A stretch of DNA of 64,000 nt from Donghicola tyrosinivorans (GCF_003003355.1 NZ_PVTQ01000004.1:124001-188000), one strand, 5' to 3'; positions 54,344 to 62,455 are shown, counted from the stretch's first letter. Numbers and translations are program-made. The notes: generated by a model not told the origin, from the letters alone.

Positions 54344-55636
54344 TCAGCGAACAACTCGCAAATGTTGCCTTGGTGCCGCGGTTCCGTGTTCCAAAGCGTC
54401 ATATGGGTCCTCCGCAAGAAGCATCATATCCACCAATTGACGTAATAATTGCCGCCGTCCGCGGGCTGAATAAAAACCTCCGCCGATCTGAGAAGTCTCA
54501 AGAAGATACCGCCGATAGTCTTTATAAGCTTTCAAATCAGGGCGGGTCGGCTGGCTGAAAAAGTCAGTCAAACTTTGGGTGCTGACGAATTCCGGCTTGT
54601 CGTAAACGGCGCGGCCAAAGACTTTCAGCGCCATGCCCCGCCACAGAACCTGCTGCGCGGCGGTCGAGTTCACAGTCACAGCACTGCGGGCATCATTCAG
54701 CAGGGCGGCCAGCTTGCCACCCCGTAGGAAGTGCACGCGGCTGCTGACGCCGTGTTTGGCGGACAGATCGCTGATCGACTCGCGGATCGGGGCGCGGCCG
54801 TCTTCCAGCGGGTGGGCTTTGAACACCAGATGGTGGTGGCGGGGGGCGCCATTGGCAAAGCCCTCGATCACGGCCTCAAGGAATTCGTGCATCGAATCGA
54901 ACGGCGAATGGGCGACAAAACTGCTGTCATGGGCCAGTTGCAGCAGCACCAGATGGTAGGGAAAGCCTCCGCGACGGACGCGGGAGGTGGCCAGTAAACG
55001 CTCGCCCCATTGATAGGGCATTAACAATAGGCGGCGAAGGTATAGTCGGAATTCTTCGGCAACCGCCAAATCTCGGTGCGGCTTGAAGCTGGCATAGGCG
55101 CGGTTCCGGAACATCACCTGCCAATGGTAGAGGGCCCCATAGAAAACGTGCTGGCGCATGTCGCCCCATTTGGCGGGGGGCAGGGGCGCATCCAGATCGG
55201 CGCCGGCCAGCGCCTTGCGCATCTGCTCGACCGTCATGTCCATCAGGCGCGAATGGCCGTTGGCCCCGCCGCGCTCATAGGTGATCCAGTAGGGGCGAAG
55301 ATAGCCCTCTTCAAAGACATGCACCATGATGCCTTTGGCTTTGGCGATCTTGATGGCATCGGCGTGGATCTGGCGAACGTCCCCGTAAAGCACGATGTCG
55401 GTGATCCGGCGCGTCTTGAGGATTTGGGTGAAAAACCCTTTCCACGTCTCCAGCGGTTGCTGAAAGGGAATGTAGCTTTCGCGATCCGGCCAAAAGAAGG
55501 CATCGCCCGCGTTAAACCCGATGCGAGAGGTCTGAACGCCCGCATGCTGCAACATGGTGGCCAGACGCGTGAAAAAAGGTCCGTGCGGTCCCTGCAAAAA
55601 CAGGAAATGACGCTGGGGTGCGGGAGAACGACTCAT
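54344..55636 (-). CDS. Capsular polysaccharide biosynthesis protein KpsS-like
   Basis: KpsS starts the Kdo linker on the capsule lipid anchor, before KpsC extends it. The 430-residue product has the family pattern: FLFLQGPHGPFFTRLATMLQHAGVQTSRIGFNAGD, WKGFFTQIL, DIVLYGDVRQIHADAI, HVFEEGYLRPYWITYERGGANGHS, and the late LVFKAHPLEDGRAP and TVNSTAAQQVLWRGM. ATG 55636 is used; a TTG seven codons upstream is possible. First gene of the leftward cassette. Confidence 0.9.
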   Translation of the reverse strand: MSRSPAPQRHFLFLQGPHGPFFTRLATMLQHAGVQTSRIGFNAGDAFFWPDRESYIPFQQPLETWKGFFTQILKTRRITDIVLYGDVRQIHADAIKIAKAKGIMVHVFEEGYLRPYWITYERGGANGHSRLMDMTVEQMRKALAGADLDAPLPPAKWGDMRQHVFYGALYHWQVMFRNRAYASFKPHRDLAVAEEFRLYLRRLLLMPYQWGERLLATSRVRRGGFPYHLVLLQLAHDSSFVAHSPFDSMHEFLEAVIEGFANGAPRHHHLVFKAHPLEDGRAPIRESISDLSAKHGVSSRVHFLRGGKLAALLNDARSAVTVNSTAAQQVLWRGMALKVFGRAVYDKPEFVSTQSLTDFFSQPTRPDLKAYKDYRRYLLETSQIGGGFYSARGRRQLLRQLVDMMLLAEDPYDALEHGTAAPRQHLRVVR

Positions 55637-55767
55637 AGTACCAATAAACGACAACAATCGCGGTAAATCTAAGCAATTATTTCGGGCAAATTAAGTCACC
55701 TTATGGGCTAAGTCTTGTTGCAATCGCGCTGAAAGGCTACCTGCAATGCAAATCAAGGGAGACAGCC

Positions 55768-56355
55768 ATGTTCACCGGCATCATCACCGACATCGGAAAA
55801 ATTATCGAATTGGAACAGCGCGGCGATCTGCGGGCGCGGATTGAGACTGTCTACGACATGGATACCGTCGATCTGGGGGCCTCGATCGCGTGCGATGGTT
55901 GCTGCCTGACCGTGATCCACAAGGGCCAGAACTTCTTTGACGTCGAGATCAGCGCCGAGAGCATCTCCAAGACCAACATCGGCGCGTGGGTGCAGGGCAA
56001 GCGCCTGAACCTTGAGCGGGCCTTGAAGGTCGGGGATGAACTTGGCGGTCACATCGTGTCGGGCCATGTGGATGGCGTGGCCGAGGTGATCGAAGTGCGC
56101 GACGAAGGCGACAGCACCCGCGTGACCCTGCGTGCCCCCGAAGGCTTGGCAAAGTTCATCGCGCCCAAGGGCTCGGTCGCGCTGAACGGCACCTCGTTGA
56201 CCGTGAATGAGGTGAACGGCTGTGATTTCGGCATCAACTTTATCCCGCACACCAAGCAAGTGACTACGTGGGGGGAGGTGGCCGTAGGCCAGAAGATCAA
56301 CCTAGAGATCGACACGCTGGCCCGCTACGTGGCGCGCCTGCAAGAGTGGTCATAA
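55768..56355 (+). CDS. ribE: Riboflavin synthase, alpha chain
   Basis: Forms riboflavin from two molecules of lumazine. The 195-residue product has two similar lumazine-binding halves: MFTGIITDIGKIIELEQRGD and GGHIVSGHVDGVAEVIEVRDEGDSTRVTL, with conserved SIACDGCCLTV and SVALNGTSLTVNEV. ATG 55768 follows AAGGGAGA. No FMN riboswitch was found ahead of it. It lies apart from ribBA-ribH by two unrelated genes. Confidence 0.95.
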   Translation: MFTGIITDIGKIIELEQRGDLRARIETVYDMDTVDLGASIACDGCCLTVIHKGQNFFDVEISAESISKTNIGAWVQGKRLNLERALKVGDELGGHIVSGHVDGVAEVIEVRDEGDSTRVTLRAPEGLAKFIAPKGSVALNGTSLTVNEVNGCDFGINFIPHTKQVTTWGEVAVGQKINLEIDTLARYVARLQEWS

Positions 56356-56426
56356 AGATATATTCATATCTTATTGAGTGATCCTGCCTTGCTGCGCTAT
56401 TCTGGCGCCAAGTGAGGGAGGATCAC

Positions 56427-57404
56427 ATGACTCAATTCAAACCCAGCCGCCGCGACCTGCTAAAGGTTTCCGCGATGGCTCCCGCCTTGGCACTGACCGC
56501 AACCGCGCCCCGTGCGCAGCTTGCAGGGCCCGTCGCTGGCGACAACCCCAGCCATTTCAGCTTTGCCATCGGCGATGCGCAGCTGACGGTGATTTCGGAC
56601 GGCTTCATGACCACGCCGGTCAGCGGTCTTGGCATCAACGTTGCCCCCGAAGAGGTGCAGGCGTTTATGGACAGCTATTTCCTGTCCACGACGGAGAGCA
56701 TCTCGCACACCAACCACCTGTATATCGAGATCGGTGACGCGCGTATTTTGGTCGATGTGGGCTCGGGCAATCGCTTTATGCCGACCACTGGGCGCCTGAT
56801 GGCCAATCTGGATGCGGCGGGCATTGATCCGGCGGGCATCACCCATGTGATCATCACCCACGCACACCCCGACCACATCTGGGGCATCCGCGATGATTTC
56901 GATGAGGCGATCTTTCCCGACGCCGAATACATCATCGGTCAGGTAGAACATGATTTCTGGCTGCAAGACGGCTTGGCGGCATCTTCGCCGGCAGAGATGC
57001 AGCAGTTCGTCGTGGGGGCGGTTAACTCGCTTCAGGTGGATGGTGCGGACTGGACGCTGGCCGCAGATGGGGACGAGGTTGTTCCGGGCGTGCGCTTGAT
57101 CGCAACCCCCGGGCACACGGCGGGCCACATGGCGGTTCACATCGAAAGCAACGGCCAGCAGCTGATCGCGCTGGGGGATGCGATGAACCATGCCTACATG
57201 AACTTTGCCCACCCCGATTGGTACAATGGCTTTGATATGGACGGGGCGCAAACGGTGGCCACGCGCAAAGGGCTATTGGATCGGGCTGCTGAAGACCGGA
57301 TCACCGTCATGGCCTACCATTTCCCGTTCCCCGGTGTCGGCCACGTGATGCGTGAAGGCGAGGCATATCGCTTCATCCCAGCACTTTGGCGTTTCAAAGG
57401 TTAG
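56427..57404 (+). CDS. Exported metallo-beta-lactamase fold hydrolase
   Basis: The 325-residue product has a twin-arginine signal (PSRRDLLKVSAMAPALALTATAPRA) and the MBL-fold zinc motif HAHPDH at residues 145-150, followed by a later His in TPGHTAGHM and Asp in ALGDAMNH. It is thus probably folded before export to the periplasm. The family has varied substrates; none can be inferred. ATG 56427 follows GGGAGGA. It sits between ribE and ribBA with no clear link to riboflavin. Confidence 0.88.
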   Translation: MTQFKPSRRDLLKVSAMAPALALTATAPRAQLAGPVAGDNPSHFSFAIGDAQLTVISDGFMTTPVSGLGINVAPEEVQAFMDSYFLSTTESISHTNHLYIEIGDARILVDVGSGNRFMPTTGRLMANLDAAGIDPAGITHVIITHAHPDHIWGIRDDFDEAIFPDAEYIIGQVEHDFWLQDGLAASSPAEMQQFVVGAVNSLQVDGADWTLAADGDEVVPGVRLIATPGHTAGHMAVHIESNGQQLIALGDAMNHAYMNFAHPDWYNGFDMDGAQTVATRKGLLDRAAEDRITVMAYHFPFPGVGHVMREGEAYRFIPALWRFKG

Positions 57405-57480
57405 GTCAAAACATCCTTTTTGACGCCTCCGATTTTACTTTGAGGACTGGCAAAGTGTTCAGGCTAAATCGGAGGAAAGC

Positions 57481-58314
57481 TTGGGAAACCCAGCGTTTTT
57501 CCTGATCGGGCCTCCCAGCCGTTCCGCAAGTTTGCTGTGGCGCTGGCTGGGGGCGCATCGGGATGTATTCATGACTGCACGGCGCGAGCTTGGGTTCCAT
57601 GCCTTCAAAGGCATGGATCTGAATACGCTAGCCCAGATGGACCCGATTTTAGGGGATGTGGTCACCCGCTCGGACGAATATTCCTTTGCGTTCCAGATTG
57701 GCAGATCGCGATTGACGGGCGATGCCAGCACGATCAACGGCTTGATGCCGGAACTGGCCGCCACCATCGCTGCAGACGTCCCGCAGGCCAAGGTGGTCAT
57801 CACTTTAGAGCCGCCCATTCTACGAGCCTATATGGCCTATCAGTTCAATCGCACCCGCGGCATCGAAAAGGCCCGCAGCTTTCATGAGGCGCTGTCGCTT
57901 GAGCCTGCTCGTCTGCGCACCAATGCCTCGCCTTTTCTTCAGTACACGGTCGGCAGCCGCTATCGCCGCTTGGTCGAGGCGTATACTGCGGCGTTTGGGC
58001 GCGAAAACGTGCATATCTTGATCGCGGACACCACGTATGTGCCGGTCGGTAAGGCGCTGCGGGATATGTGTGAATTCCTCGGGATCAGCCCGCCCCCGGA
58101 AGGGGCCGTTCTAGGAATGGAATGGCAAAGCCAGCGTCTGGAAGATCGCTTTACCCGTGCGCTGGCTGACTGGCGGATAGGGGGGCTGCGTGCTGATTTC
58201 CGCACGGGAGTCGCAAAGGATGTGCGTTGGTTGGAAAAGCATCTGGCATTGGCGCTGACCAGCTGGATCCCGTCCGAGGATAACGATCCCGAAGCAGACA
58301 GCGCCGATCCCTGA
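57481..58314 (+). CDS. Sulfotransferase-family-like protein
   Basis: The 277-residue product opens with FFLIGPPSRSASLLWRWLGAHRDVFMT, which resembles the PAPS-binding loop of sulfotransferases (usual form PKSGTTSLYxWLxxHPxV), but the usual Lys and the SGT core are altered to SRSAS. A later segment, ENVHILIADTTYVPVGKALRDMCEFLGI, matches the family's 3' region (E-D...P...L...FLGL). It may be inactive or have another donor. The TTG start at 57481 is preceded by GGAGGAAA at ideal spacing. Confidence 0.65.
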   Translation: MGNPAFFLIGPPSRSASLLWRWLGAHRDVFMTARRELGFHAFKGMDLNTLAQMDPILGDVVTRSDEYSFAFQIGRSRLTGDASTINGLMPELAATIAADVPQAKVVITLEPPILRAYMAYQFNRTRGIEKARSFHEALSLEPARLRTNASPFLQYTVGSRYRRLVEAYTAAFGRENVHILIADTTYVPVGKALRDMCEFLGISPPPEGAVLGMEWQSQRLEDRFTRALADWRIGGLRADFRTGVAKDVRWLEKHLALALTSWIPSEDNDPEADSADP

Positions 58315-58406
58315 GATGCTGCATTTGGGCACAGTCTGTCTGCCCCGTTCTTGCTAGTTTTGCCTCGGCGGCTGGGGTATCCCAAAGTCAGTGACTAAGG
58401 AGAGCC

Positions 58407-59540
58407 ATGATGTCTGAAGACGCCAGCTATGAGACCCCGGGCCCCGTCGAAGAAAATCTTCGGGATGCAATCTCACCCATCGAAGAGGTGATTGAGGACG
58501 CCCGCAATGGCCGGATGTATATTCTGGTGGACCACGAGGATCGCGAAAACGAAGGCGATCTTTGCATTCCTGCCCAGATGTGTACCCCCGAGGCGATCAA
58601 CTTTATGGCCACCTATGGCCGTGGTCTGATCTGTCTGACCCTGACCGGCGAACGGATCGAGGCGCTGGACCTTCCCCTGATGGCCTCGCAGAACAGCTCC
58701 CGTCATACCACCGCCTTCACCGTCTCGATCGAGGCCCGTGAAGGCGTCAGTACCGGCATCTCGGCCCATGATCGCGCCCGCACTGTTGCGGTGGCGATTG
58801 ATGCCGGAAAGACCGGCGCAGACATTGCCACCCCCGGCCACATCTTTCCCTTACGTGCCCGCGACGGCGGTGTGCTGGTCCGCGCGGGCCACACCGAGGC
58901 GGCCACCGACGTGGCGCGTCTGGCAGGGCTGAATCCCTCGGGCGTGATCTGCGAGATTATGAATGACGATGGCACCATGGCACGTCTGCCGGATCTGGTG
59001 GCCTTCGCACAGCGTCATGGCCTGAAGATCGGCACCATCAGCGATTTGATCGCCTACCGCCGCCGCTACGACAACCTTGTGAAATTGGAAAGCGAAAGCC
59101 AGATCACCTCGGAATTCGGCGGTGACTGGACCATGCGTGTTTACACCGACACCACCCAAGGGGCGCAGCATGTCGCCTTGATCAAAGGGGATATTTCCGG
59201 CGATGAGCCCGTACTGGTGCGCATGCACGGCCTTGATCCCATGCTGGACATGGTCGGCACCGGACCCAAAGGCCGCGCCTTCGAATTCAGTCAGGCAATG
59301 AAAGACGTCGCCGCCGAGGGCAGGGGCGTTGTGGTCCTCTTGCGCGATCTGCAAATGAAACTGGCAGCCGAAGTCTCGCCCCAAACCCTGCGCCAATACG
59401 GTCTCGGGGCGCAAATCTTGACTCAACTGGGCCTGCAAAAGCTGACGCTGCTAACCAACTCGCCCACGCCCAAAGTGATCGGTCTTGATGCCTACGGACT
59501 AGAAATCACCGGAACCCGCAAAATCTCGGAGGCCGAATAA
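58407..59540 (+). CDS. ribB: DHBP synthase fused to a degenerate GTP cyclohydrolase II domain (RibBA-like)
   Basis: Makes 3,4-dihydroxy-2-butanone 4-phosphate from ribulose-5-phosphate for riboflavin. The 377-residue product has a complete RibB half (residues 15-215) with the metal motif VDHEDRENEGDL and SRHTTAFTVSIEAREGVSTGISAHDRA, HTEAATDVARLAG. The C-terminal half keeps the GCH2 fold outline (LRQYGLGAQILTQLGL) but lacks the zinc Cys cluster and the RCDCG core, so it should not hydrolyse GTP. Such RibBX-type hybrids are known. ATG 58407 or 58410 behind AAGGAG. ribH overlaps its stop. Confidence 0.9.
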   Translation: MMSEDASYETPGPVEENLRDAISPIEEVIEDARNGRMYILVDHEDRENEGDLCIPAQMCTPEAINFMATYGRGLICLTLTGERIEALDLPLMASQNSSRHTTAFTVSIEAREGVSTGISAHDRARTVAVAIDAGKTGADIATPGHIFPLRARDGGVLVRAGHTEAATDVARLAGLNPSGVICEIMNDDGTMARLPDLVAFAQRHGLKIGTISDLIAYRRRYDNLVKLESESQITSEFGGDWTMRVYTDTTQGAQHVALIKGDISGDEPVLVRMHGLDPMLDMVGTGPKGRAFEFSQAMKDVAAEGRGVVVLLRDLQMKLAAEVSPQTLRQYGLGAQILTQLGLQKLTLLTNSPTPKVIGLDAYGLEITGTRKISEAE

Positions 59541-60064
59541 TGGCTGCCAATGAACAGCACTACACTCTGGACCGCCCCACATTCGACAAGCCGGTCAAAC
59601 TGCTGATCGTCGTCGCGCCTTACTACAAGGACATCGTCGACAACCTACTGTCCGGCGCCTGCGCCGAGATTGAGGCCGCTGGCGGCACCTATGAGATTGC
59701 CGAAGTGCCCGGCGCGCTGGAAATCCCCACCGCCATCGGGATCGCTGAACGCATGTCGAATTTTGACGGCTACGTGGCCCTGGGCTGCGTCATTCGCGGG
59801 GAAACCACCCACTATGACACTGTCTGCAATGACAGCTCTCGCGGGATCACTCTGCTTGGCTTGCAAGGTCTTTGCGTCGGCAACGGCATCCTCACGGTCG
59901 AGAACCGCGAACAGGCCGAAGTCCGTGCCGAACCCGCGGGTCAAAACAAAGGTGGCGGCGCTGCGGCTGCGGCCTTGCATTTGATCGCATTGGCGCGTAA
60001 GTGGGGCGGCTCAAAAGAGGGCGTTGGATTTATGCCCTCCGGCGACAGTTACCGCCTGGCATAA
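59540..60064 (+). CDS. ribH: 6,7-dimethyl-8-ribityllumazine synthase
   Basis: Condenses the butanone phosphate with the pyrimidine to form lumazine. The 174-residue product shows VVAPYYKDIVDNLLSGACAEIEAAGG, YEIAEVPGALEIPTAIGIA, and GYVALGCVIRGETTHYDTVCNDSSRGI with the catalytic His in THYD. A variable C-terminal tail (AEPAGQNKGGGAAAAALHLIALARKW) follows. The ATG overlaps the ribB stop by one base (TAATG), so translation is coupled. nusB follows after 23 bases. Confidence 0.96.
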   Translation: MAANEQHYTLDRPTFDKPVKLLIVVAPYYKDIVDNLLSGACAEIEAAGGTYEIAEVPGALEIPTAIGIAERMSNFDGYVALGCVIRGETTHYDTVCNDSSRGITLLGLQGLCVGNGILTVENREQAEVRAEPAGQNKGGGAAAAALHLIALARKWGGSKEGVGFMPSGDSYRLA

Positions 60065-60087
60065 CCTCTCAAAGGCTCCGTGATCCG

Positions 60088-60570
60088 ATGACCAGCACTC
60101 CCGCGCCCCTGTCCGGCAACCAGAAGCGTAAAATGCGCTCGGCCTCCCGTCTTTACGCTGTTCAGGCGCTCTACCAGATGGAACTGGCCGGCCAGTCTCT
60201 GGACAAGGTCAAGGTCGAGTTTCTGAACTTCCGCTTCGGCGAAGAGATCGACGGCGACGAGATGATCGATGGGGACATCGACCTTTTCAGCCAGATACTT
60301 GAAGATGCCGTGAACTGGCAGGCGCGGATCGACCAGATGACCGACCGCGCTTTGGTGGCTAAATGGCCGCTGGGACGGATCGACACCACCCTGCGCGCGC
60401 TCTTCCGCGCCGCCGGTGCGGAACTGACCCAGACCGACACCCCCTTCAAGGTGATCATCTCGGAATATGTAGACGTAGCTCGCGCTTTCTTCCCCGAAGG
60501 CAAAGAGGCAGGCTTCGTGAACGGGGTTCTGGACCACATGGCCCGCGAAGCGCGCCCTGAGTCGTTCTAA
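60088..60570 (+). CDS. nusB: Transcription antitermination factor NusB
   Basis: Binds boxA with NusE in rRNA antitermination. The 160-residue product is all helical: KMRSASRLYAVQALYQMELAG near the start, then FFRFGEE-type linker, RTLLRAAGAEL-like LRALFRAAGAELTQTDTPFKVIISEYVDVARAFFPEGKEAGFVNGVLDHMARE. ATG 60088 is chosen; the ORF continues upstream into ribH in another frame but without homology. The ribH-nusB order is common. Confidence 0.95.
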   Translation: MTSTPAPLSGNQKRKMRSASRLYAVQALYQMELAGQSLDKVKVEFLNFRFGEEIDGDEMIDGDIDLFSQILEDAVNWQARIDQMTDRALVAKWPLGRIDTTLRALFRAAGAELTQTDTPFKVIISEYVDVARAFFPEGKEAGFVNGVLDHMAREARPESF

Positions 60571-60750
60571 GACGTCCCCCCGCATCTGCTCAAGAAAACC
60601 GCATTTATCTCATCGGCCTGCCTCCCAAACGGGGCGGGTCGAATATCTTTTGATGCGGCATAAGCGCCATTCGGCCAATCTTCCCCCCGTGACCTAGACA
60701 GAGGCAGGGGCGCATACTACCTTTACCAGTAGGAAAGAGGAGATTACGGC

Positions 60751-61071
60751 ATGCCCCGACTCGTGCGCCTTTATATCATCCAAACCCTGATCGGTTTCGG
60801 CCTGTCGGCGATCTTTGTCGCTGCACTACTGTCCCTCAACGTGGCAAATCTCTGGCATCTGGTCAGCTCCAGCCCGGTCGGTGTTCTGGCCGTGCTGATG
60901 CTCTGGGTCTTCAACGGCATCGTTTTCGCGGGCGTCCAGTTCTCCATTGCGATCATGCGTCTGGCTGATGACAACACCCCTGCAGGCGGCAATCGCCAGC
61001 ACCGCATGCAGCATGATCTCGTTCCGATCCCCGTCCGCACCGATGAGGTGCGCCGCACGCGCCGGATCTGA
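60751..61071 (+). CDS. Small two-TM membrane protein
   Basis: The 106-residue product has two hydrophobic helices (about residues 8-30, IIQTLIGFGLSAIFVAALLSL, and 44-68, VLAVLMLWVFNGIVFAGVQFSIAI) and a basic cytoplasmic tail (VPIPVRTDEVRRTRRI). No domain recognised. ATG 60751 follows AGAGGAG. The stop codon abuts dispersed repeat copy 2. Confidence 0.7.
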   Translation: MPRLVRLYIIQTLIGFGLSAIFVAALLSLNVANLWHLVSSSPVGVLAVLMLWVFNGIVFAGVQFSIAIMRLADDNTPAGGNRQHRMQHDLVPIPVRTDEVRRTRRI

Positions 61072-61127
61072 TTTCATCTTGGCGAAAATACCTCGGGGGA
61101 GGCCGTAAGGCCGGGGGCAGAGCCCCC
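61069..61127 (+). repeat. Dispersed 3'-UTR repeat element, copy 2
   Basis: TGATTTCATCTTGGC (61069-61083, including the TGA stop), then GAAAATACCT, a GNRA-like hairpin GGCC-GTAA-GGCC (61101-61112) and a second stem GGGGGC/GCCCCC (61113-61127). It matches copy 1 at 21493 in the first 15 bases exactly. Confidence 0.72.
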
Positions 61128-61142
61128 ACACCCAATGACCAC

Positions 61143-61167
61143 AAGCCGCGACCGTCGCGGCTTTTTT
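61143..61167 (+). terminator. Terminator after the small membrane protein gene
   Basis: The 9-bp stem AAGCCGCGA/TCGCGGCTT with a 3-base loop is followed by six T residues. Confidence 0.88.
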
Positions 61168-61217
61168 CATGCCCGAGCCAAGGGTGGTTCACTCAAAGAA
61201 GATTAATCAAAGGAAAA

Positions 61218-61388
61218 GGTGTGGCGGGCCCGCACGCGACCGTCTTGGTTTGCGCATTCCCGAGGACCTGTTTTTACAGGTGGGCGCCAGGTAACCAGGC
61301 CAGGGCCAGGACAGAGCCAGCTCCCTCGGATTTGCTTAAGGCCACCGGAATGAAACCGTCATACGAGAGGGGCAGCACCCGCCACATC
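61218..61388 (+). ncRNA. Candidate structured RNA, about 171 nt
   Basis: The intergenic span 61168-61468 holds no protein gene. GGTGTGGCGGG (61218-61228) pairs with CCCGCCACATC (61378-61388) over 11 bp with one G-U. Inside are CCGAGG/CCTCGG (61260 and 61324 regions), the hairpin ACCTGT-TTTT-ACAGGT (61266-61281) and CCAGG repeats. The length and a closed outer stem suit a 6S-like or other structured RNA, but no known family was identified. The strand is assumed; the structure would form on either. Confidence 0.4.
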
Positions 61389-61442
61389 CCATCACCTAAT
61401 GCGCCAATGGCCGCTCGGCAAGGGGGAAGGGTGCTTGAGTTT

Positions 61443-61457
61443 GTTCTCTTTTCGTTC
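61443..61457 (+). promoter_or_regulatory. LexA box (SOS operator) of mmcB
   Basis: GTTC-TCTTTTC-GTTC, an exact match to the alphaproteobacterial LexA site, ends 11 bases before the mmcB start. Confidence 0.88.
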
Positions 61458-61468
61458 ATACTTGGCCC

Positions 61469-61921
61469 ATGCAAATCATTCCGACCCCCAGCCCTGTCGA
61501 TCCCAAGCCCGGCCAGCTTCTGGCGCGCGGGGTTTCGCGGCATCTGCTCCAGCATAACTTCGCATGTCTGGAAGAATTTGTCCCCGCCCGCGGTCTACGC
61601 GTGGACGTGATGGCACTGGGGGCGAAAGGGGAAATCTGGATCGTCGAATGCAAGTCCAGCCGCGCCGACTACCAGAGCGATTCCAAATGGGAAAACTACC
61701 TGCCGTATTGCGAGCGGTTTTTCTGGGCGGTCTCGGAGGATTTTCCCACCGATCTGCTGCCCGAGGACAGCGGTCTGATCATCGCAGATGCCTATGAGGC
61801 CGAGATCATTCGCATGCCGTCGCCGCAAGCGATGGCTGCGGCGCGTCGTAAAATGTTAACGCGGGATTTTGCCCGGACCGCGGCCCTGCGTTTGCAAGGC
61901 CTGCGCGATCCACGCATCTGA
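61469..61921 (+). CDS. mmcB: MmcB family DNA repair protein
   Basis: The 150-residue product matches the MmcB family first described in Caulobacter as a mitomycin C resistance, SOS-induced gene. The sequence keeps RGVSRHLLQHNFACLEEFVPARGLRVDVMALG, then GEIWIVECKSSRADYQSDSKWENYLPYCERFFWAVSEDF with a PD-(D/E)xK nuclease-like core (D...E-x-K in VECKSS). A LexA box lies directly upstream, supporting SOS induction. ATG 61469. Convergent with the DUF6324 gene. Confidence 0.9.
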   Translation: MQIIPTPSPVDPKPGQLLARGVSRHLLQHNFACLEEFVPARGLRVDVMALGAKGEIWIVECKSSRADYQSDSKWENYLPYCERFFWAVSEDFPTDLLPEDSGLIIADAYEAEIIRMPSPQAMAAARRKMLTRDFARTAALRLQGLRDPRI

Positions 61922-62119
61922 TTACTTGCGGCGTTTGCTGATATTCAGCGCCGTCTGTGCGGCTGCGCGGATCTCTTCAGCAATCTCTTCAGCCTCGTCG
62001 GGCTCGAAATCCATCGGAATTTCCAGACCGTTTGCCTCGATGTAGATACGGACCATGCCCTGATCTGTGGGGCCGATCTGCATATTCGCTTCGATATCGC
62101 GTTCGGTATCAATACCCAT
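61922..62119 (-). CDS. DUF6324-like small acidic protein
   Basis: The 65-residue product (GIDTERDIEANMQIGPTDQGMVRIYIEANGLEIPMDFEPDEAEEIAEEIRAAAQTA, then basic SKRRK) is a conserved-looking small protein of Rhodobacterales with an antiparallel beta start and a helix. Assignment to DUF6324 is from memory of the family's sequence style. ATG 62119 follows AAGGA. Its stop is adjacent to the mmcB stop. Confidence 0.7.
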   Translation of the reverse strand: MGIDTERDIEANMQIGPTDQGMVRIYIEANGLEIPMDFEPDEAEEIAEEIRAAAQTALNISKRRK

Positions 62120-62245
62120 GGCGGTGTCCTTCCTAGCGTGGATGCTGACGGGTACCCCGTGCCCGGAGGCTTGGCAAGATTTGTCGAATTTTTTGTGACA
62201 ACCCCGCTTGCAATCCCCGTCCGAGAGGGCTAAATCGGCGCCAGT

Positions 62246-62322
62246 GCCGCCTTAGCTCAGTTGGTTAGAGCGCCTGATTGTGGATCAGGAGGTCCCCCGT
62301 TCGAGCCGGGGAGGTGGTACCA
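62246..62322 (+). tRNA. tRNA-His (anticodon GTG)
   Basis: A 77-nt tRNA: acceptor GCCGCCT/AGGTGGT, anticodon stem CTGAT/ATCAG with GTG at 62280-62282, T-arm CCCCG-TTCGAGC-CGGGG, discriminator A, encoded CCA. The base before position 1 is T, so the universal G-1 of tRNA-His is not encoded. Confidence 0.96.
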
Positions 62323-62455
62323 TCTTCCTCACATTGATGTTGCGCGGTGCGCCCGGCGCCTTCTGCCGGCTATTCCGCCTGTTAGTGGGATCGGTCCCTT
62401 TACCCTCTTGCCGTCATGCGCTTCATTGAAGCGGTGTTCCCTGCAGGAGGCCCCC

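Noticed and set aside
55637-55767. FMN riboswitch ahead of ribE
   Set aside because: None of the conserved RFN-element blocks can be found in the 131-base leader.
61218-61388. RNase P RNA
   Set aside because: Short stretches (GCCAGGTAAC, TGCTTAAG, GAATGA) recall RNase P RNA in order, but the conserved core GAGGAAAGTCC and the ACAGAACCCGGCTTA end are absent and the segment is far too short.
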